DNA of 52,532 bases from Aeromicrobium sp. (lineage in GTDB: Bacteria; Actinomycetota; Actinomycetes; Propionibacteriales; Nocardioidaceae). Below the pieces are notes generated by a model. It was not told the DNA's origin and ran no database searches. It saw only the letters and a list, made by a program, of their open reading frames with translations. Of the stretch, positions 18,153-26,705 are shown piece by piece; the stretch's first letter is position 1; every line of letters begins with the position of its first letter. The position numbers were made by a program, and so were the translations under genes. Location: NCBI GenBank assembly GCA_014377785.1, contig JACMOZ010000207.1, positions 1-52,532 of the forward strand, read 5' to 3'.

Positions 18153-18604
18153 GAGGCCAGCAACAAAACGACAGATTCAGCGACGCAGGCTGGCTTGTCC
18201 ACTCCGTCGATCTCGATCGTGTAGCGCAGTATCGCCCGCTGGCCCTTCGGAATATCGGTTACTTCGATCAGCTCGATGCGAGCGCGCAGTTTGGAATCGA
18301 CAAGCACGGGAGAAACGAATCGCACCTTGTTGATGCCATAGTTCACCCGGGCGCCTTCTCCTGCGAACGCGAACACGTGCGCGCCGAAAAACGGAAGCAA
18401 CGAAAGTGTGAGGTAGCCATGGGCAATCGTCTTGCCAAACGGGCCGTTCGCGGCTTTTTCGGGGTCGACATGGATCCATTGGTGGTCGCCGGTCGCCTCG
18501 GCGAACAAGTCGATCCGATCCTGGCTGATCGCTATCCATTCGCTCACGCCGAGTTCGGTACCTGCGGCTGACGCGACTTCTTCGCTGTTGTTGAAAACAC
18601 GCAT
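18149..18604 (-). CDS. MaoC-like (R)-specific enoyl-CoA hydratase
   Basis: A 151-aa single hot-dog-fold MaoC dehydratase. The catalytic hydratase motif is present as [18 protein letters not shown] (Asp and His of the dyad) followed by [18 protein letters not shown]. Homologues hydrate short trans-2-enoyl-CoA to (R)-3-hydroxyacyl-CoA. It has no evident link to nucleoside metabolism, yet sits between deoA and add with a 4-bp overlap to add and 9 bp from deoA, so it is clearly in the same transcript. Its role there is unknown. Confidence 0.9.
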   Translation of the reverse strand: MRVFNNSEEVASAAGTELGVSEWIAISQDRIDLFAEATGDHQWIHVDPEKAANGPFGKTIAHGYLTLSLLPFFGAHVFAFAGEGARVNYGINKVRFVSPVLVDSKLRARIELIEVTDIPKGQRAILRYTIEIDGVDKPACVAESVVLLLAS

Positions 18605-18613
18605 GAGCCCAAC

Positions 18614-19915
18614 CTAACCAATGACCCTGTCAAGCACGACGCTACCTGCCCCTGCAAGGCGATCGCCGACCTCGAATGCGCCCTCGAGCGCGGCCAGGGA
18701 TCGTGCGAAACGAACGGGCGTGTCGGTATGCAGGGTGAGCAGCGGCTGCCCCTCGACAACGGAGTCGCCGGGCTTGGCATGGAGGACGACGCCCGCTGCC
18801 GCCTGCACAGCTTCACCGGGACGCGAGCGCCCGGCCCCGAGTCGCCAGGCCGCCACGCCGACGCCCATGGCATCGAGGCGAACGAGTGTTCCGCTGGCCG
18901 GCGCATTGACCGTATGAGTCTCTTTGGACACCGGAAGAGCCGCATCGGGGTCGCCGCCCTGGGCCGTGATCATTCGTTTCCAGACGTCCATCGCCTTGCC
19001 CGACGCGAGAACCCCCGCCGGGTCGATATCGGTTTTGCCGGCTGCTGCGAGCATCTCGCGGGCGAGAGCAAGAGTGAGTTCGACGACATCGGCGGGCCCG
19101 CCGCCGGCGAGAACCTCGACCGATTCGGCCACTTCCAGCGCATTGCCTGCTTTCAGGCCGAGCGGAGTCGACATGTCGGTCAGCAATGCCACCGTCTTGA
19201 CACCGGCATCGGTGCCGAGGGCGACCATCGTCTCCGCCAGTTCGCGCGCATCGGCGAGGTTTTTCATGAAGGCGCCGGTGCCGACCTTGACGTCGAGGAC
19301 GAGGGAACCGGTGCCCTCGGCGATTTTCTTGCTCATGATCGAGCTCGCGATCAGCGGGATGGCTTCGACCGTCGCCGTGACATCGCGCAACGCATAGAGT
19401 TTTTTGTCCGCCGGGGCGAGCCCGCTGCCCGCAGCGCAGATGACCGCGCCGATGTCTTCGAGCTGGTGCAGCATCTGCTCGTTGCTGAGGGCCGCATTCC
19501 AGCCGGGAATGGATTCGAGTTTGTCGAGCGTCCCGCCGGTGTGACCGAGCCCGCGTCCGGACAATTGCGGGACGGCTACGCCGCACGCCGCGACGAGAGG
19601 TGCGAGCGGCAACGTAATCTTGTCGCCGACGCCGCCGGTCGAGTGTTTGTCCGCTGTCGGCCAGGACAGCGAGGAGAAGTCCATCCGTTCGCCGCTGGCG
19701 ATCATCGCGGCGGTCCAACGGGCGATCTCGCGGCGGTTCATGCCGTTGAGAAGGATCGCCATGGCGAGCGCGGACATCTGCTCGTTGGCCACCACATCGC
19801 GTGTATAGGCGTCAACGACCCAGTCGATCTGCGCGTCGGTGAGTTCGTGTTTGTCGCGTTTTGCCGCGATGACCTCGACGGCATCAAATGCCTCGGTGAT
19901 GGGCGTTGGTGTCAT
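18614..19915 (-). CDS. deoA: Thymidine (pyrimidine-nucleoside) phosphorylase
   Basis: A 433-aa enzyme splitting thymidine or deoxyuridine with phosphate to the base and deoxyribose-1-phosphate. The family signature is PTADKHSTGGVGDKITLPLA followed by SGRGLGHTGGTLDKLESIPG. Also present are the phosphate-contact region and the C-terminal domain (HAKPGDSVVEGQPLLTLHTD). The start is the ATG at 19915, overlapping the P450 stop by ATGA; upstream in-frame sequence belongs to the P450 gene in another frame. It follows uptake and cytidine deamination in the same operon. Confidence 0.95.
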   Translation of the reverse strand: MTPTPITEAFDAVEVIAAKRDKHELTDAQIDWVVDAYTRDVVANEQMSALAMAILLNGMNRREIARWTAAMIASGERMDFSSLSWPTADKHSTGGVGDKITLPLAPLVAACGVAVPQLSGRGLGHTGGTLDKLESIPGWNAALSNEQMLHQLEDIGAVICAAGSGLAPADKKLYALRDVTATVEAIPLIASSIMSKKIAEGTGSLVLDVKVGTGAFMKNLADARELAETMVALGTDAGVKTVALLTDMSTPLGLKAGNALEVAESVEVLAGGGPADVVELTLALAREMLAAAGKTDIDPAGVLASGKAMDVWKRMITAQGGDPDAALPVSKETHTVNAPASGTLVRLDAMGVGVAAWRLGAGRSRPGEAVQAAAGVVLHAKPGDSVVEGQPLLTLHTDTPVRFARSLAALEGAFEVGDRLAGAGSVVLDRVIG

Positions 19916-21144
19916 GACTCCACCAGTGCTACGTCGATGCGTTCGAATCCGCGGAGGACCCAGGTCGGACGACGAGGCGCCTCCCCGGCAAGTTGCAGAC
20001 CCGGGAACCGTTCGAGCAGGCGGCTGAGGGTGATTTCGAGCTCCATCCGGGCCAAGGGAGCGCCGAGACAAAAATGCAGCCCCATCCCGAAGCCGACATG
20101 CGGATTGGGGTCACGGGCGACGTCAAAAGCGTCCGGGTCGGTGAACACTGCGGCGTCACGGTTGGCCGAACCCATGAGGGCGGCGATCTTCTGTCCTTTT
20201 CGGACGGTCTGGCCGAGGATCTCGACATCGGCAGTCGCGGTGCGATCGAACAGCTGCAACGGGGCATCGAAGCGTATGAGTTCCTCCAACGCAACGGCCA
20301 TCGGCACCTCACCGCTGACCACGCGGGCAAGCTGATCACGTTGGGTCAGCAGCGCGTGGATGCCATTGCCGAAGACATTGACCGAAGCTTCGTGACCGGC
20401 GTTGAGAAGGAGTACCACCGAGGCAACGAGCTCATCCTCATCGAGTTTGGCCGGCACCGAGCCTGAGTTCATATCACGAGCCGCGATGAGGCCACTGATC
20501 AGGTCTTCGCGGGGGGCCTTGGTACGTTCGGCCACGATGCTGCGGACATAGTCGCCGAACGCCTGGCTCGCCTCGACCGCGGCCTTCTTGGTTTCCTCGC
20601 CGACGCCTTGTTCATACATGTGTACGATGGCCTGCGACCAGTCGCGCAACACAACGTGGTCTTCGCCCGGAACGCCCAGCAAATCGGCGATGACAAGCAC
20701 CGGTAGCGGTTCGGCGTAGTCGCGGAGGATATCGACGGTGCCATCGAGCGTGTCCAGGCTGAGTTGGTCGAGAAGGCGAGCGGCGATCACCTCGACGCGC
20801 GGCCGCATACGTTCGATGTGTCCACGCGCGAAAGCCCCCGCAACAAGTCGGCGCAAACGCGTGTGAGCGGGCGGCTCGTTTTCCATCATCTGGTTGCGGT
20901 GAAGAGCGTTGAACGGCTCCATCTGGTCGCGGGGCGCTCCCGCAGACGGTAGCCAGTCGTCCCAGATCCGACCGAAAGCGCGTTTGCGAAGCGTCTGACT
21001 CACCGCGTCATGTGTCGTCGCCAGCCAGCTTGAACTCAGTTCGTGCCAGAGCACCGGACCCTGCGCCCGGAGTTCATCCAACTGCGGGTAGGGATCGGCA
21101 ACGAAGCCCGGGTCGGCAAAGTCGATCATCGTTGTTTCGGTCAC
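19912..21144 (-). CDS. Cytochrome P450
   Basis: A soluble bacterial P450 of about 410 aa. The heme-binding loop is FGMGLHFCLGAPLARMELE with the axial Cys, and the K-helix ExxR is EELIRFDAPLQLF. The I-helix reads LLLNAGHEASVNVFGNG: where most P450s have a catalytic Thr after AGxE, this one has Ala followed by Ser. I placed the start at the GTG at 21144, which overlaps the cytidine deaminase stop (GTGA); the ATG at 21129 (MIDFADPGF) is the alternative. It lies between cdd and deoA with overlaps on both sides, so it is part of the nucleoside operon. The substrate is unknown, and no ferredoxin gene is adjacent. Confidence 0.94.
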   Translation of the reverse strand: MTETTMIDFADPGFVADPYPQLDELRAQGPVLWHELSSSWLATTHDAVSQTLRKRAFGRIWDDWLPSAGAPRDQMEPFNALHRNQMMENEPPAHTRLRRLVAGAFARGHIERMRPRVEVIAARLLDQLSLDTLDGTVDILRDYAEPLPVLVIADLLGVPGEDHVVLRDWSQAIVHMYEQGVGEETKKAAVEASQAFGDYVRSIVAERTKAPREDLISGLIAARDMNSGSVPAKLDEDELVASVVLLLNAGHEASVNVFGNGIHALLTQRDQLARVVSGEVPMAVALEELIRFDAPLQLFDRTATADVEILGQTVRKGQKIAALMGSANRDAAVFTDPDAFDVARDPNPHVGFGMGLHFCLGAPLARMELEITLSRLLERFPGLQLAGEAPRRPTWVLRGFERIDVALVES

Positions 21145-21572
21145 TTCTTGTTCAAATCCTCCACGCCGAAAGCGTCCGGGAGGACCTCGTCCATCGTTTT
21201 GACACCCGACGCCGTCATGAGTTGCATCGTCGGCCCGCCGTTTTCCCACAACAGCTGACGACAACGCCCACACGGCATCAACGGTTTGCCCGCCTGATCG
21301 ACGCAAGCCACCGCCACGAGTCTTCCGCCACCGGTCGAATGAAGCGCGGAGACCATGCCGCACTCGGCACACAGAGCGACGCCGTAGGCAGCGTTCTCGA
21401 CGTTGCAGCCGAGCACGACCCGACCGTCGTCGACTAGACCTGCGACACCGACCTTGTAGTGGGAGTAGGGCGCGTAGGCGCGTTCCATGACCTCGGTGGC
21501 ATAGCGGCGCAAAGCGTCCCAGTCGACGGGGCTTCCCGGCGGGGTATGAAAGGAATCGATGAGGGAACTCAT
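21141..21572 (-). CDS. cdd: Cytidine deaminase
   Basis: A 143-aa zinc enzyme converting cytidine and deoxycytidine to uridine and deoxyuridine. It has YAPYSHYKVGVAGL, GCNVENAAYGVALCAE with the Zn Cys and catalytic Glu, and MPCGRCRQLLWE with the other two Zn cysteines. Its length is typical of the small homotetrameric type. The start ATG at 21572 shares one base with the stop of the permease gene before it (TGATG). It feeds the thymidine phosphorylase encoded downstream. Confidence 0.95.
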   Translation of the reverse strand: MSSLIDSFHTPPGSPVDWDALRRYATEVMERAYAPYSHYKVGVAGLVDDGRVVLGCNVENAAYGVALCAECGMVSALHSTGGGRLVAVACVDQAGKPLMPCGRCRQLLWENGGPTMQLMTASGVKTMDEVLPDAFGVEDLNKK

Positions 21573-22831
21573 CAGCCTGCCGATCCCTTGCGATAAGGCT
21601 TACCATCGGCTGCTGGCATACGCAATCGCTGCGAGGCCAGCGCCAACACAAGGAGCGTTGTCACGTAGGGCGTCATTCCGGTGAGGTCTTCGGGTACCGA
21701 ATCGGTGAGGAAATACCAAAGGCCGACTATGACGCCGAGCATAACGGTGACGAGTGCCGCGATGCGGTTGGCGCGTCGGAACTGCCAGACCGCAAGCAGA
21801 ACAAGACCCACCGCTATGAGAAGCAGCAAGCCGTGGATCGAGTCCCCGCCGCCGCGCAGACGCAGCGTGTCCGTGTAGCCGAACAGTCCCGAACCCGCCA
21901 ACAGTCCGAAGGGACGCCAGTTGCCGAAGATCATGGCGGCGAGGCCTATGTAACCGCGACCGCCGGTCTGGCCGTCACGGAAACTGTTTGCTGCGACAAG
22001 GGCGAGGAAGCCGCCCCCAAGACCGGCGAAGCCGCCCGAGATGAGGACCGCGGTGAACTTGTAGCGGATCACGTTGACACCGAGGGACTCGGCGGCTGCC
22101 GGGTTCTCACCGCACGAGCGGAGACGGAGACCGAACGACGTGCGCCACAACACCCAGTAGGTGAGGAAGAACAAGGCGAGACAGATCAACGTCAACACCG
22201 ACAGGTTGGTGACGAGAGCCCGCGCCAGCGAGGCAGCATCGGAAATGAAGAACCAGTGTTTGCCCTCAAGATCGCCCAAGGGCCCGGACAGAGCCGGAAT
22301 CGTGATCGAGGGCAAATCGTCGACGCGCGGCGACTGGGTCTGACCACCGCCGGGAATGCCGGAGAACGCCAACACCGCAAGATACTGGACGGCGCCCAAC
22401 GCGATGATGTTGATGGCGACACCGGAGACGATGTGGTCGACACCGAAAGTGACGGTGGCGATCGCATGAAGAAGTCCGCCCGCTGCGCCGAAGGCGATCG
22501 CGCCGACGACGCCTTGCCACGGCCCATAGAAATAACCGAAATATCCGGCGCCGAAGGTGCCAAGGATCATCATCCCTTCAAGGCCGATGTTGACGACACC
22601 AGCGCGTTCGGCCCACAGCCCGCCGAGGCCGGCGAGGCCGATCGGTATGGCCGCAACGAGTGTGGCGCGCAAAGTGCCCGATGAGCTGAGATCGTTGGCA
22701 CCGGTGGTGATACGCAAGGCCGACAGGAGGAAGAGGCCGATGGCGAAGCCGATCAGCACGTTGGCCCAGGACAAGCGGATTCGCCTCCTGGGTGCCGGTG
22801 TCTGACGCAAGGCTGCGGTGGCGACGCTCAT
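21572..22831 (-). CDS. Nucleoside ABC transporter permease (NupQ/YufQ-like)
   Basis: A 419-aa integral membrane permease of the branched-chain/ribose type (BPD_transp_2), with about ten hydrophobic segments. The N-terminal part has LSSSGTLRATLVAAIPIGLAGLGGL and ERAGVVNIGLEGMMILGTFGA, which is characteristic of the BMP-linked nucleoside importers (YufQ, NupQ). The EAA-like coupling region is GLRLRSCGENPAAAESLGVN. It pairs with the other permease, which it overlaps by ATGA. Confidence 0.92.
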   Translation of the reverse strand: MSVATAALRQTPAPRRRIRLSWANVLIGFAIGLFLLSALRITTGANDLSSSGTLRATLVAAIPIGLAGLGGLWAERAGVVNIGLEGMMILGTFGAGYFGYFYGPWQGVVGAIAFGAAGGLLHAIATVTFGVDHIVSGVAINIIALGAVQYLAVLAFSGIPGGGQTQSPRVDDLPSITIPALSGPLGDLEGKHWFFISDAASLARALVTNLSVLTLICLALFFLTYWVLWRTSFGLRLRSCGENPAAAESLGVNVIRYKFTAVLISGGFAGLGGGFLALVAANSFRDGQTGGRGYIGLAAMIFGNWRPFGLLAGSGLFGYTDTLRLRGGGDSIHGLLLLIAVGLVLLAVWQFRRANRIAALVTVMLGVIVGLWYFLTDSVPEDLTGMTPYVTTLLVLALASQRLRMPAADGKPYRKGSAG

Positions 22832-23934
22832 ACCGTCACTCCCTTCTTGCCAGCCGACTCATCCAGTGCGATGGCCACATTGCGTTGCTCGAGTCGGATG
22901 CCGTATCGACGGACGACTTCGTAAGCGATGACGACGGTCAACACAATGACGCCCTGGGTGATCTTGACGATGTCCGGAGACACGTCGAGGAGGATCTGCA
23001 GGGGATTCGACTGTTCGTCGAGGAACGCGAACAATAAGGCACCGAAGGCAATGCCGACCGGGTGATTGCGGCCAAGCAGGGCGATGGCGATGCCGGCGAA
23101 GCCCAGTCCGGACTGGAATGTCGAGCCATAGGCATGCGCGTCACCGAAAAGGATGGGCATCCCCACGAGACCGGCAACCGCGCCCGAAAGCAACATCGAA
23201 ATCAGGATCATGCGCTTGACGTTGATACCGCTGGCGACAGCCGCCGTCTCGGAGAGCCCGGTGGCCCTGAGATCGAAGCCGAACCGGGTGCGGTTGATGA
23301 CGACCCAATAGAGGATGCCGACCGCAATCGCGATGAAGACGAAACCGTAGACCTTGTTGGGCACCCCGGCCTGAAGCGAGAAGCCGGGGATCCAACTGTC
23401 CTTGGGCATAGTTTTGGTGGCGGTGATGTTGCTGCCGGGGTTGTCGACCGCGGCCTTACGCAGCAAGTAGGCGACGGCTGCCGTCGCGATCGCGTTAAGC
23501 ATGATCGTCGAGATGACTTCGCTGACTCCGCGTGTCACCCGCAGGAGTCCGGCGATGCCAGCCCAGGCCGCGCCAACAAGCATTGCTGCGATGATCGCGA
23601 AGATCGTGTTGAGATAGCCGGGGAGCCAGGCTTCGCCAGCAACAACGGCGGCCGCAAAGGACGCGACTCGGTATTGACCGTCGACGCCGATGTTGAACAG
23701 GTTCATCCGGAAGCCGATGGCCACCGCGATGCCGGACAGGTAATAGACCGTGGCGGCGTTGATGATGTTGGTGAAGCCACGCACGTCGGGGACGCTGAGG
23801 ATTTGCTTCCACACACCGCTGACCGAGTCGCCGGCGAGGGCGAGCACCAGGCTGGTGATGACGAATGCCGCGAGAAGCGCGAGTACCGGTGCGCCGAGGG
23901 CGAGCGCGAGGCGCTTGGACCGCTGGCTCTTCAC
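22828..23934 (-). CDS. Nucleoside ABC transporter permease (NupP/YufP-like)
   Basis: A 368-aa membrane permease, first of two in a BMP-type nucleoside importer. Hydrophobic segments begin ALGAPVLALLAAFVITSLVLAL; the coupling segment FDLRATGLSETAAVASGINV is clear. I place the start at the GTG at 23934, which overlaps the ATPase stop (GTGA) and follows an AGGAGA ribosome-binding site; upstream in-frame sequence lies in the ATPase gene and lacks permease features. The order ATPase-permease-permease matches known nupO-P-Q loci. Confidence 0.92.
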   Translation of the reverse strand: MKSQRSKRLALALGAPVLALLAAFVITSLVLALAGDSVSGVWKQILSVPDVRGFTNIINAATVYYLSGIAVAIGFRMNLFNIGVDGQYRVASFAAAVVAGEAWLPGYLNTIFAIIAAMLVGAAWAGIAGLLRVTRGVSEVISTIMLNAIATAAVAYLLRKAAVDNPGSNITATKTMPKDSWIPGFSLQAGVPNKVYGFVFIAIAVGILYWVVINRTRFGFDLRATGLSETAAVASGINVKRMILISMLLSGAVAGLVGMPILFGDAHAYGSTFQSGLGFAGIAIALLGRNHPVGIAFGALLFAFLDEQSNPLQILLDVSPDIVKITQGVIVLTVVIAYEVVRRYGIRLEQRNVAIALDESAGKKGVTV

Positions 23935-25442
23935 TCTCCTGCTCCAGTCATGGCCGAACCGAGTTGTTGCGGGGTCACCGAGGTCGGGTCGAATTTGCCG
24001 ACGAGCCTGCCCCGCAAGATGACCTCGATGCTGTCCGACAGCCCGATGAGTTCGTCCAGATCGGCTGAAATGAGCAAGACTGCCAGTCCGTCGCGACGGG
24101 CCTGCTTGATGTGGTCCCAAATAGCACCCTGCGCGCCGACGTCGACGCCTCGTGTCGGGTGGCCGGCTATCAGCAGCGCGGGGTGGTCCGACATCTCACG
24201 ACCGATTATGAGTTTTTGCTGATTACCGCCCGACAATGTACGGGCGAGAACATCGATGCTGGGAGTGCGGACGTCGTATTCGTCGACGATGCGCTGCGTA
24301 TCCTTGCGGGCTCCGGCGCGGTCGATGAACGGTCCGGAGATATTTGGCTCGCGGGTCTGGTGCCCCAGCACGCGGTTTTCCCACAGCGGCGCATCGAGAA
24401 GCAGCCCATGGCGGTGACGATCTTCGGGGATGTAACCGATGCCGCTCTCGCGCCGTTCGCGCGTCGATGCGTCACCGAGGTCCTTGCCGGCGACTTCAAC
24501 CCGGCCTGTGGCCGCGGGCCGCATCCCCATGATGGCCTCGACGAGTTCGGTCTGGCCGTTGCCTTCGACTCCGGCGATGCCGAGGATTTCGCCCTTGTGG
24601 ATGGTGAAGTTGATGTCGTCGAGCAGCGGCCGGCTCGGTCCCGCGAGCGACATCTGGACGACCTGGAGGACGACATCGTCAGTCACAGTCGACGTTCTGG
24701 TGCTCGGGCTGGGAAGTTCCGTACCCACCATCAATTCGGCGAGCTGATGGGCGTTGACGCTTTTGGCGTCAACTGTTTTGATCGTGGCGCCGCGCCGAAT
24801 GACGGTGACCTCGTCGGCGACGGAGAGAACTTCGTCGAGTTTGTGAGAGATGAAGATGACAGCGAGGCCCTCGCTTCTGAGTTCGCGCAAGTTGCCGAAG
24901 AGTTCATCGACTTCCTGGGGCACGAGGACGGAAGTGGGCTCGTCGAGAATGATGATCGAGGCACCGCGATAAAGCACTTTGAGGATTTCGATGCGCTGGC
25001 GCGCACCGACGCCGAGTTCCTCGACGACGGCATCGGGATCAACGTTGAGTCCGTAAGATTCCGAGATCCGCAGGATTTCCTTCTTGGCATCGCTGCCGAT
25101 GCCGTGAAGTTTTTCGGCGCCAAGGACAACGTTTTCCAACACGGTGAGGTTGTCGGCGAGCATGAATTGCTGGAACACCATGCCGACGCCGTTGGCGATC
25201 GCATCGGCCGGTGAGGACAAGGAGACCTGTTTCCCATGGATTTCGATGCTGCCGGAGTTGGGCTTCTGGACGCCGTACAAGATCTTCATCAGCGTCGATT
25301 TGCCTGAACCGTTTTCGCCGACTATGGCGTGCACGGTGCCGCTCATGACGTCCATGTTGACGTCATGGTTGGCGACGACACCGGGAAAGGTCTTGCCAAT
25401 GTCACGGAGGCGGACGACAACCTCGCCATGAGTGGCGGTCAC
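23931..25442 (-). CDS. Nucleoside ABC transporter ATPase (double ABC, NupO/YufO-like)
   Basis: A cytoplasmic ATPase of about 503 aa with two fused ABC domains. The first has Walker A VGENGSGKST, signature LGVGARQRIEIL and Walker B IIILDEPTSVL. The second has a degenerate Walker A (GVEGNGQTEL) and signature LSGGNQQKLIIG, as in sugar and nucleoside importers of this class. The start is the GTG at 25442 (VTATHGEVVV) with GAGGAGAA six bases upstream. A strong hairpin separates it from the binding-protein gene, which probably lowers its expression relative to that gene. Confidence 0.94.
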   Translation of the reverse strand: MTATHGEVVVRLRDIGKTFPGVVANHDVNMDVMSGTVHAIVGENGSGKSTLMKILYGVQKPNSGSIEIHGKQVSLSSPADAIANGVGMVFQQFMLADNLTVLENVVLGAEKLHGIGSDAKKEILRISESYGLNVDPDAVVEELGVGARQRIEILKVLYRGASIIILDEPTSVLVPQEVDELFGNLRELRSEGLAVIFISHKLDEVLSVADEVTVIRRGATIKTVDAKSVNAHQLAELMVGTELPSPSTRTSTVTDDVVLQVVQMSLAGPSRPLLDDINFTIHKGEILGIAGVEGNGQTELVEAIMGMRPAATGRVEVAGKDLGDASTRERRESGIGYIPEDRHRHGLLLDAPLWENRVLGHQTREPNISGPFIDRAGARKDTQRIVDEYDVRTPSIDVLARTLSGGNQQKLIIGREMSDHPALLIAGHPTRGVDVGAQGAIWDHIKQARRDGLAVLLISADLDELIGLSDSIEVILRGRLVGKFDPTSVTPQQLGSAMTGAGE

Positions 25443-25479
25443 GGTAGTTCTCCTCGCTGCGGTCGAAGGTGTACGAAAG

Positions 25480-25515
25480 GGGCCCGGACTCACGCTATCG
25501 CGTCAGCCCGGGCCC
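25480..25515 (-). terminator. Strong intra-operon hairpin after the binding-protein gene
   Basis: Read on the minus strand, GGGCCCGGGCTGACGC pairs with GCGTGAGTCCGGGCCC over 16 positions (one mismatch, one G-T) around a GATA loop. It lies 12 bp after the lipoprotein stop and 37 bp before the ATPase start. Such stems commonly stabilise binding-protein mRNA or act as partial terminators. Confidence 0.65.
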
Positions 25516-25527
25516 GTGAGCTCATTG

Positions 25528-26580
25528 TCAGGAACTGGAAACCTTGATGGTCCCGTCGATGATCTGTTGCTTGTATTCGTCCAACTTTTTCTTGATGTCG
25601 TCGGCCTGACCACCGGTGGTCGAGTAGCCGACGCCGTCGACCTTCAGGTCGTAACGCGTGACGCCGTTCGGGACGCTTCCGCCATCGACATCCTTAAGGT
25701 AGGCCAAAACCGCGACGTCGATGTTCTTGACCATCGACGTCAGGATGACGTCCTTCACCGAGGCGTCGGCGGTCTTGGCCTGATCGGAGTCGACACCGAT
25801 TGCCATGGCGCCCGCAGTCTTTGCCGCTTCGAAAACGCCGCCACCTGAGCCGCCGGCTGCGTGGTAGATAACGTCTGCCCCGCCGTCGTACATGCCCTCG
25901 GCCGCGGTCTTGCCCTTGGCCGGGTCACCGAAGCCGCTGAAGTCCGGCGGCTGAGTCAGATAACGCGAATCGATCTTGATGGTCGGATTGACGGCCTTGG
26001 CCCCAGCCATGTAGCCCACTTCGAATTTCTTGATAAGCGGAACTTCCACGCCACCGACGAAGCCGATGTGATTGGCCTTGGACTTGAGCGCGGCAGCCGC
26101 GCCGACGAGGAACGAGCCCTGTTCTTCGGCGAACACGAGGTTGGCAATGTTGGCACCTAGAGCAGCCTCATCATCGACGATGGCGAAGTTGACCTTCGGG
26201 TACTCCTTGGCAATCTTGGAGAGCGAGGGCGAGTAGGCAAAGCCCACAGCAATTACCGGGTTGAAGCCCGCGTCTGCCAGCTGGCGGAGGCGACCTTCAC
26301 GGGCCGATTCTGCTTCGCCGTCCTGCGCTTCGGCCGTCTTAGCGGTGAATCCGAGTTCGCAGACCGCGTCGTCGAGCCCCTTGGCGGCCGAGTCGTTGAA
26401 CGACTGGTCTCCACGACCACCGACGTCGAAGGCCATACCGACCTTCTTTTTGGCATCTTTCTCCACGCAACCGCTTTTGTCACTGCCGGTCGTGTCCGTG
26501 CTTTTCTTGGCACAGCCGGAGGCGGCGAGCACAACGGCTACGGCGCCAAGGACAGCGGTGGCTTTCATCAATCGACGCAA
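25528..26580 (-). CDS. BMP-family nucleoside-binding lipoprotein
   Basis: An extracytoplasmic substrate-binding lipoprotein of about 350 aa, BMP/Med (PnrA-like) family, first gene of the nucleoside operon. The signal sequence ends LAASGC, lipidated Cys near residue 23. Typical segments: KVGMAFDVGGRGDQSFND, NPVIAVGFAYSPSLSKIAKEYP, FLVGAAAAL, HIGFVGGVEVPLIKKFEVGYMAG and GADVIYHAAGGSGGGVFEAA. BMP proteins of this type bind purine and pyrimidine nucleosides. I chose the TTG at 26580, four bases after AGGAGG; the ATG at 26568 is too far from that site. Confidence 0.93.
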   Translation of the reverse strand: MRRLMKATAVLGAVAVVLAASGCAKKSTDTTGSDKSGCVEKDAKKKVGMAFDVGGRGDQSFNDSAAKGLDDAVCELGFTAKTAEAQDGEAESAREGRLRQLADAGFNPVIAVGFAYSPSLSKIAKEYPKVNFAIVDDEAALGANIANLVFAEEQGSFLVGAAAALKSKANHIGFVGGVEVPLIKKFEVGYMAGAKAVNPTIKIDSRYLTQPPDFSGFGDPAKGKTAAEGMYDGGADVIYHAAGGSGGGVFEAAKTAGAMAIGVDSDQAKTADASVKDVILTSMVKNIDVAVLAYLKDVDGGSVPNGVTRYDLKVDGVGYSTTGGQADDIKKKLDEYKQQIIDGTIKVSSS

Positions 26581-26599
26581 GGTTCCTCCTAAGTCAGGG

Positions 26600-26612
26600 C
26601 CGGATAGTCCGG
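26600..26612. promoter_or_regulatory. Short palindrome in the leader of the nucleoside operon
   Basis: CCGGATAGTCCGG, 5-bp arms with a 3-base centre, 20 bp before the first start codon of the operon. It could be an operator or a leader hairpin; it is too short for a firm call. Confidence 0.25.
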
Positions 26613-26705
26613 CACTCAACAGACCCTAGTCGTTGACAGCGTCGATGGGGAGGGCCCAAAGGCCGTTGAACGGGCCTGAAACCGATTTGTAACCTGACAG
26701 TCAAT

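Noticed and set aside
18728-20335. A 535-codon plus-strand frame opposite deoA and the P450 gene
   Set aside because: It is antisense to two well supported genes, has low-complexity Arg/Gly/Asp-rich composition and no motifs.
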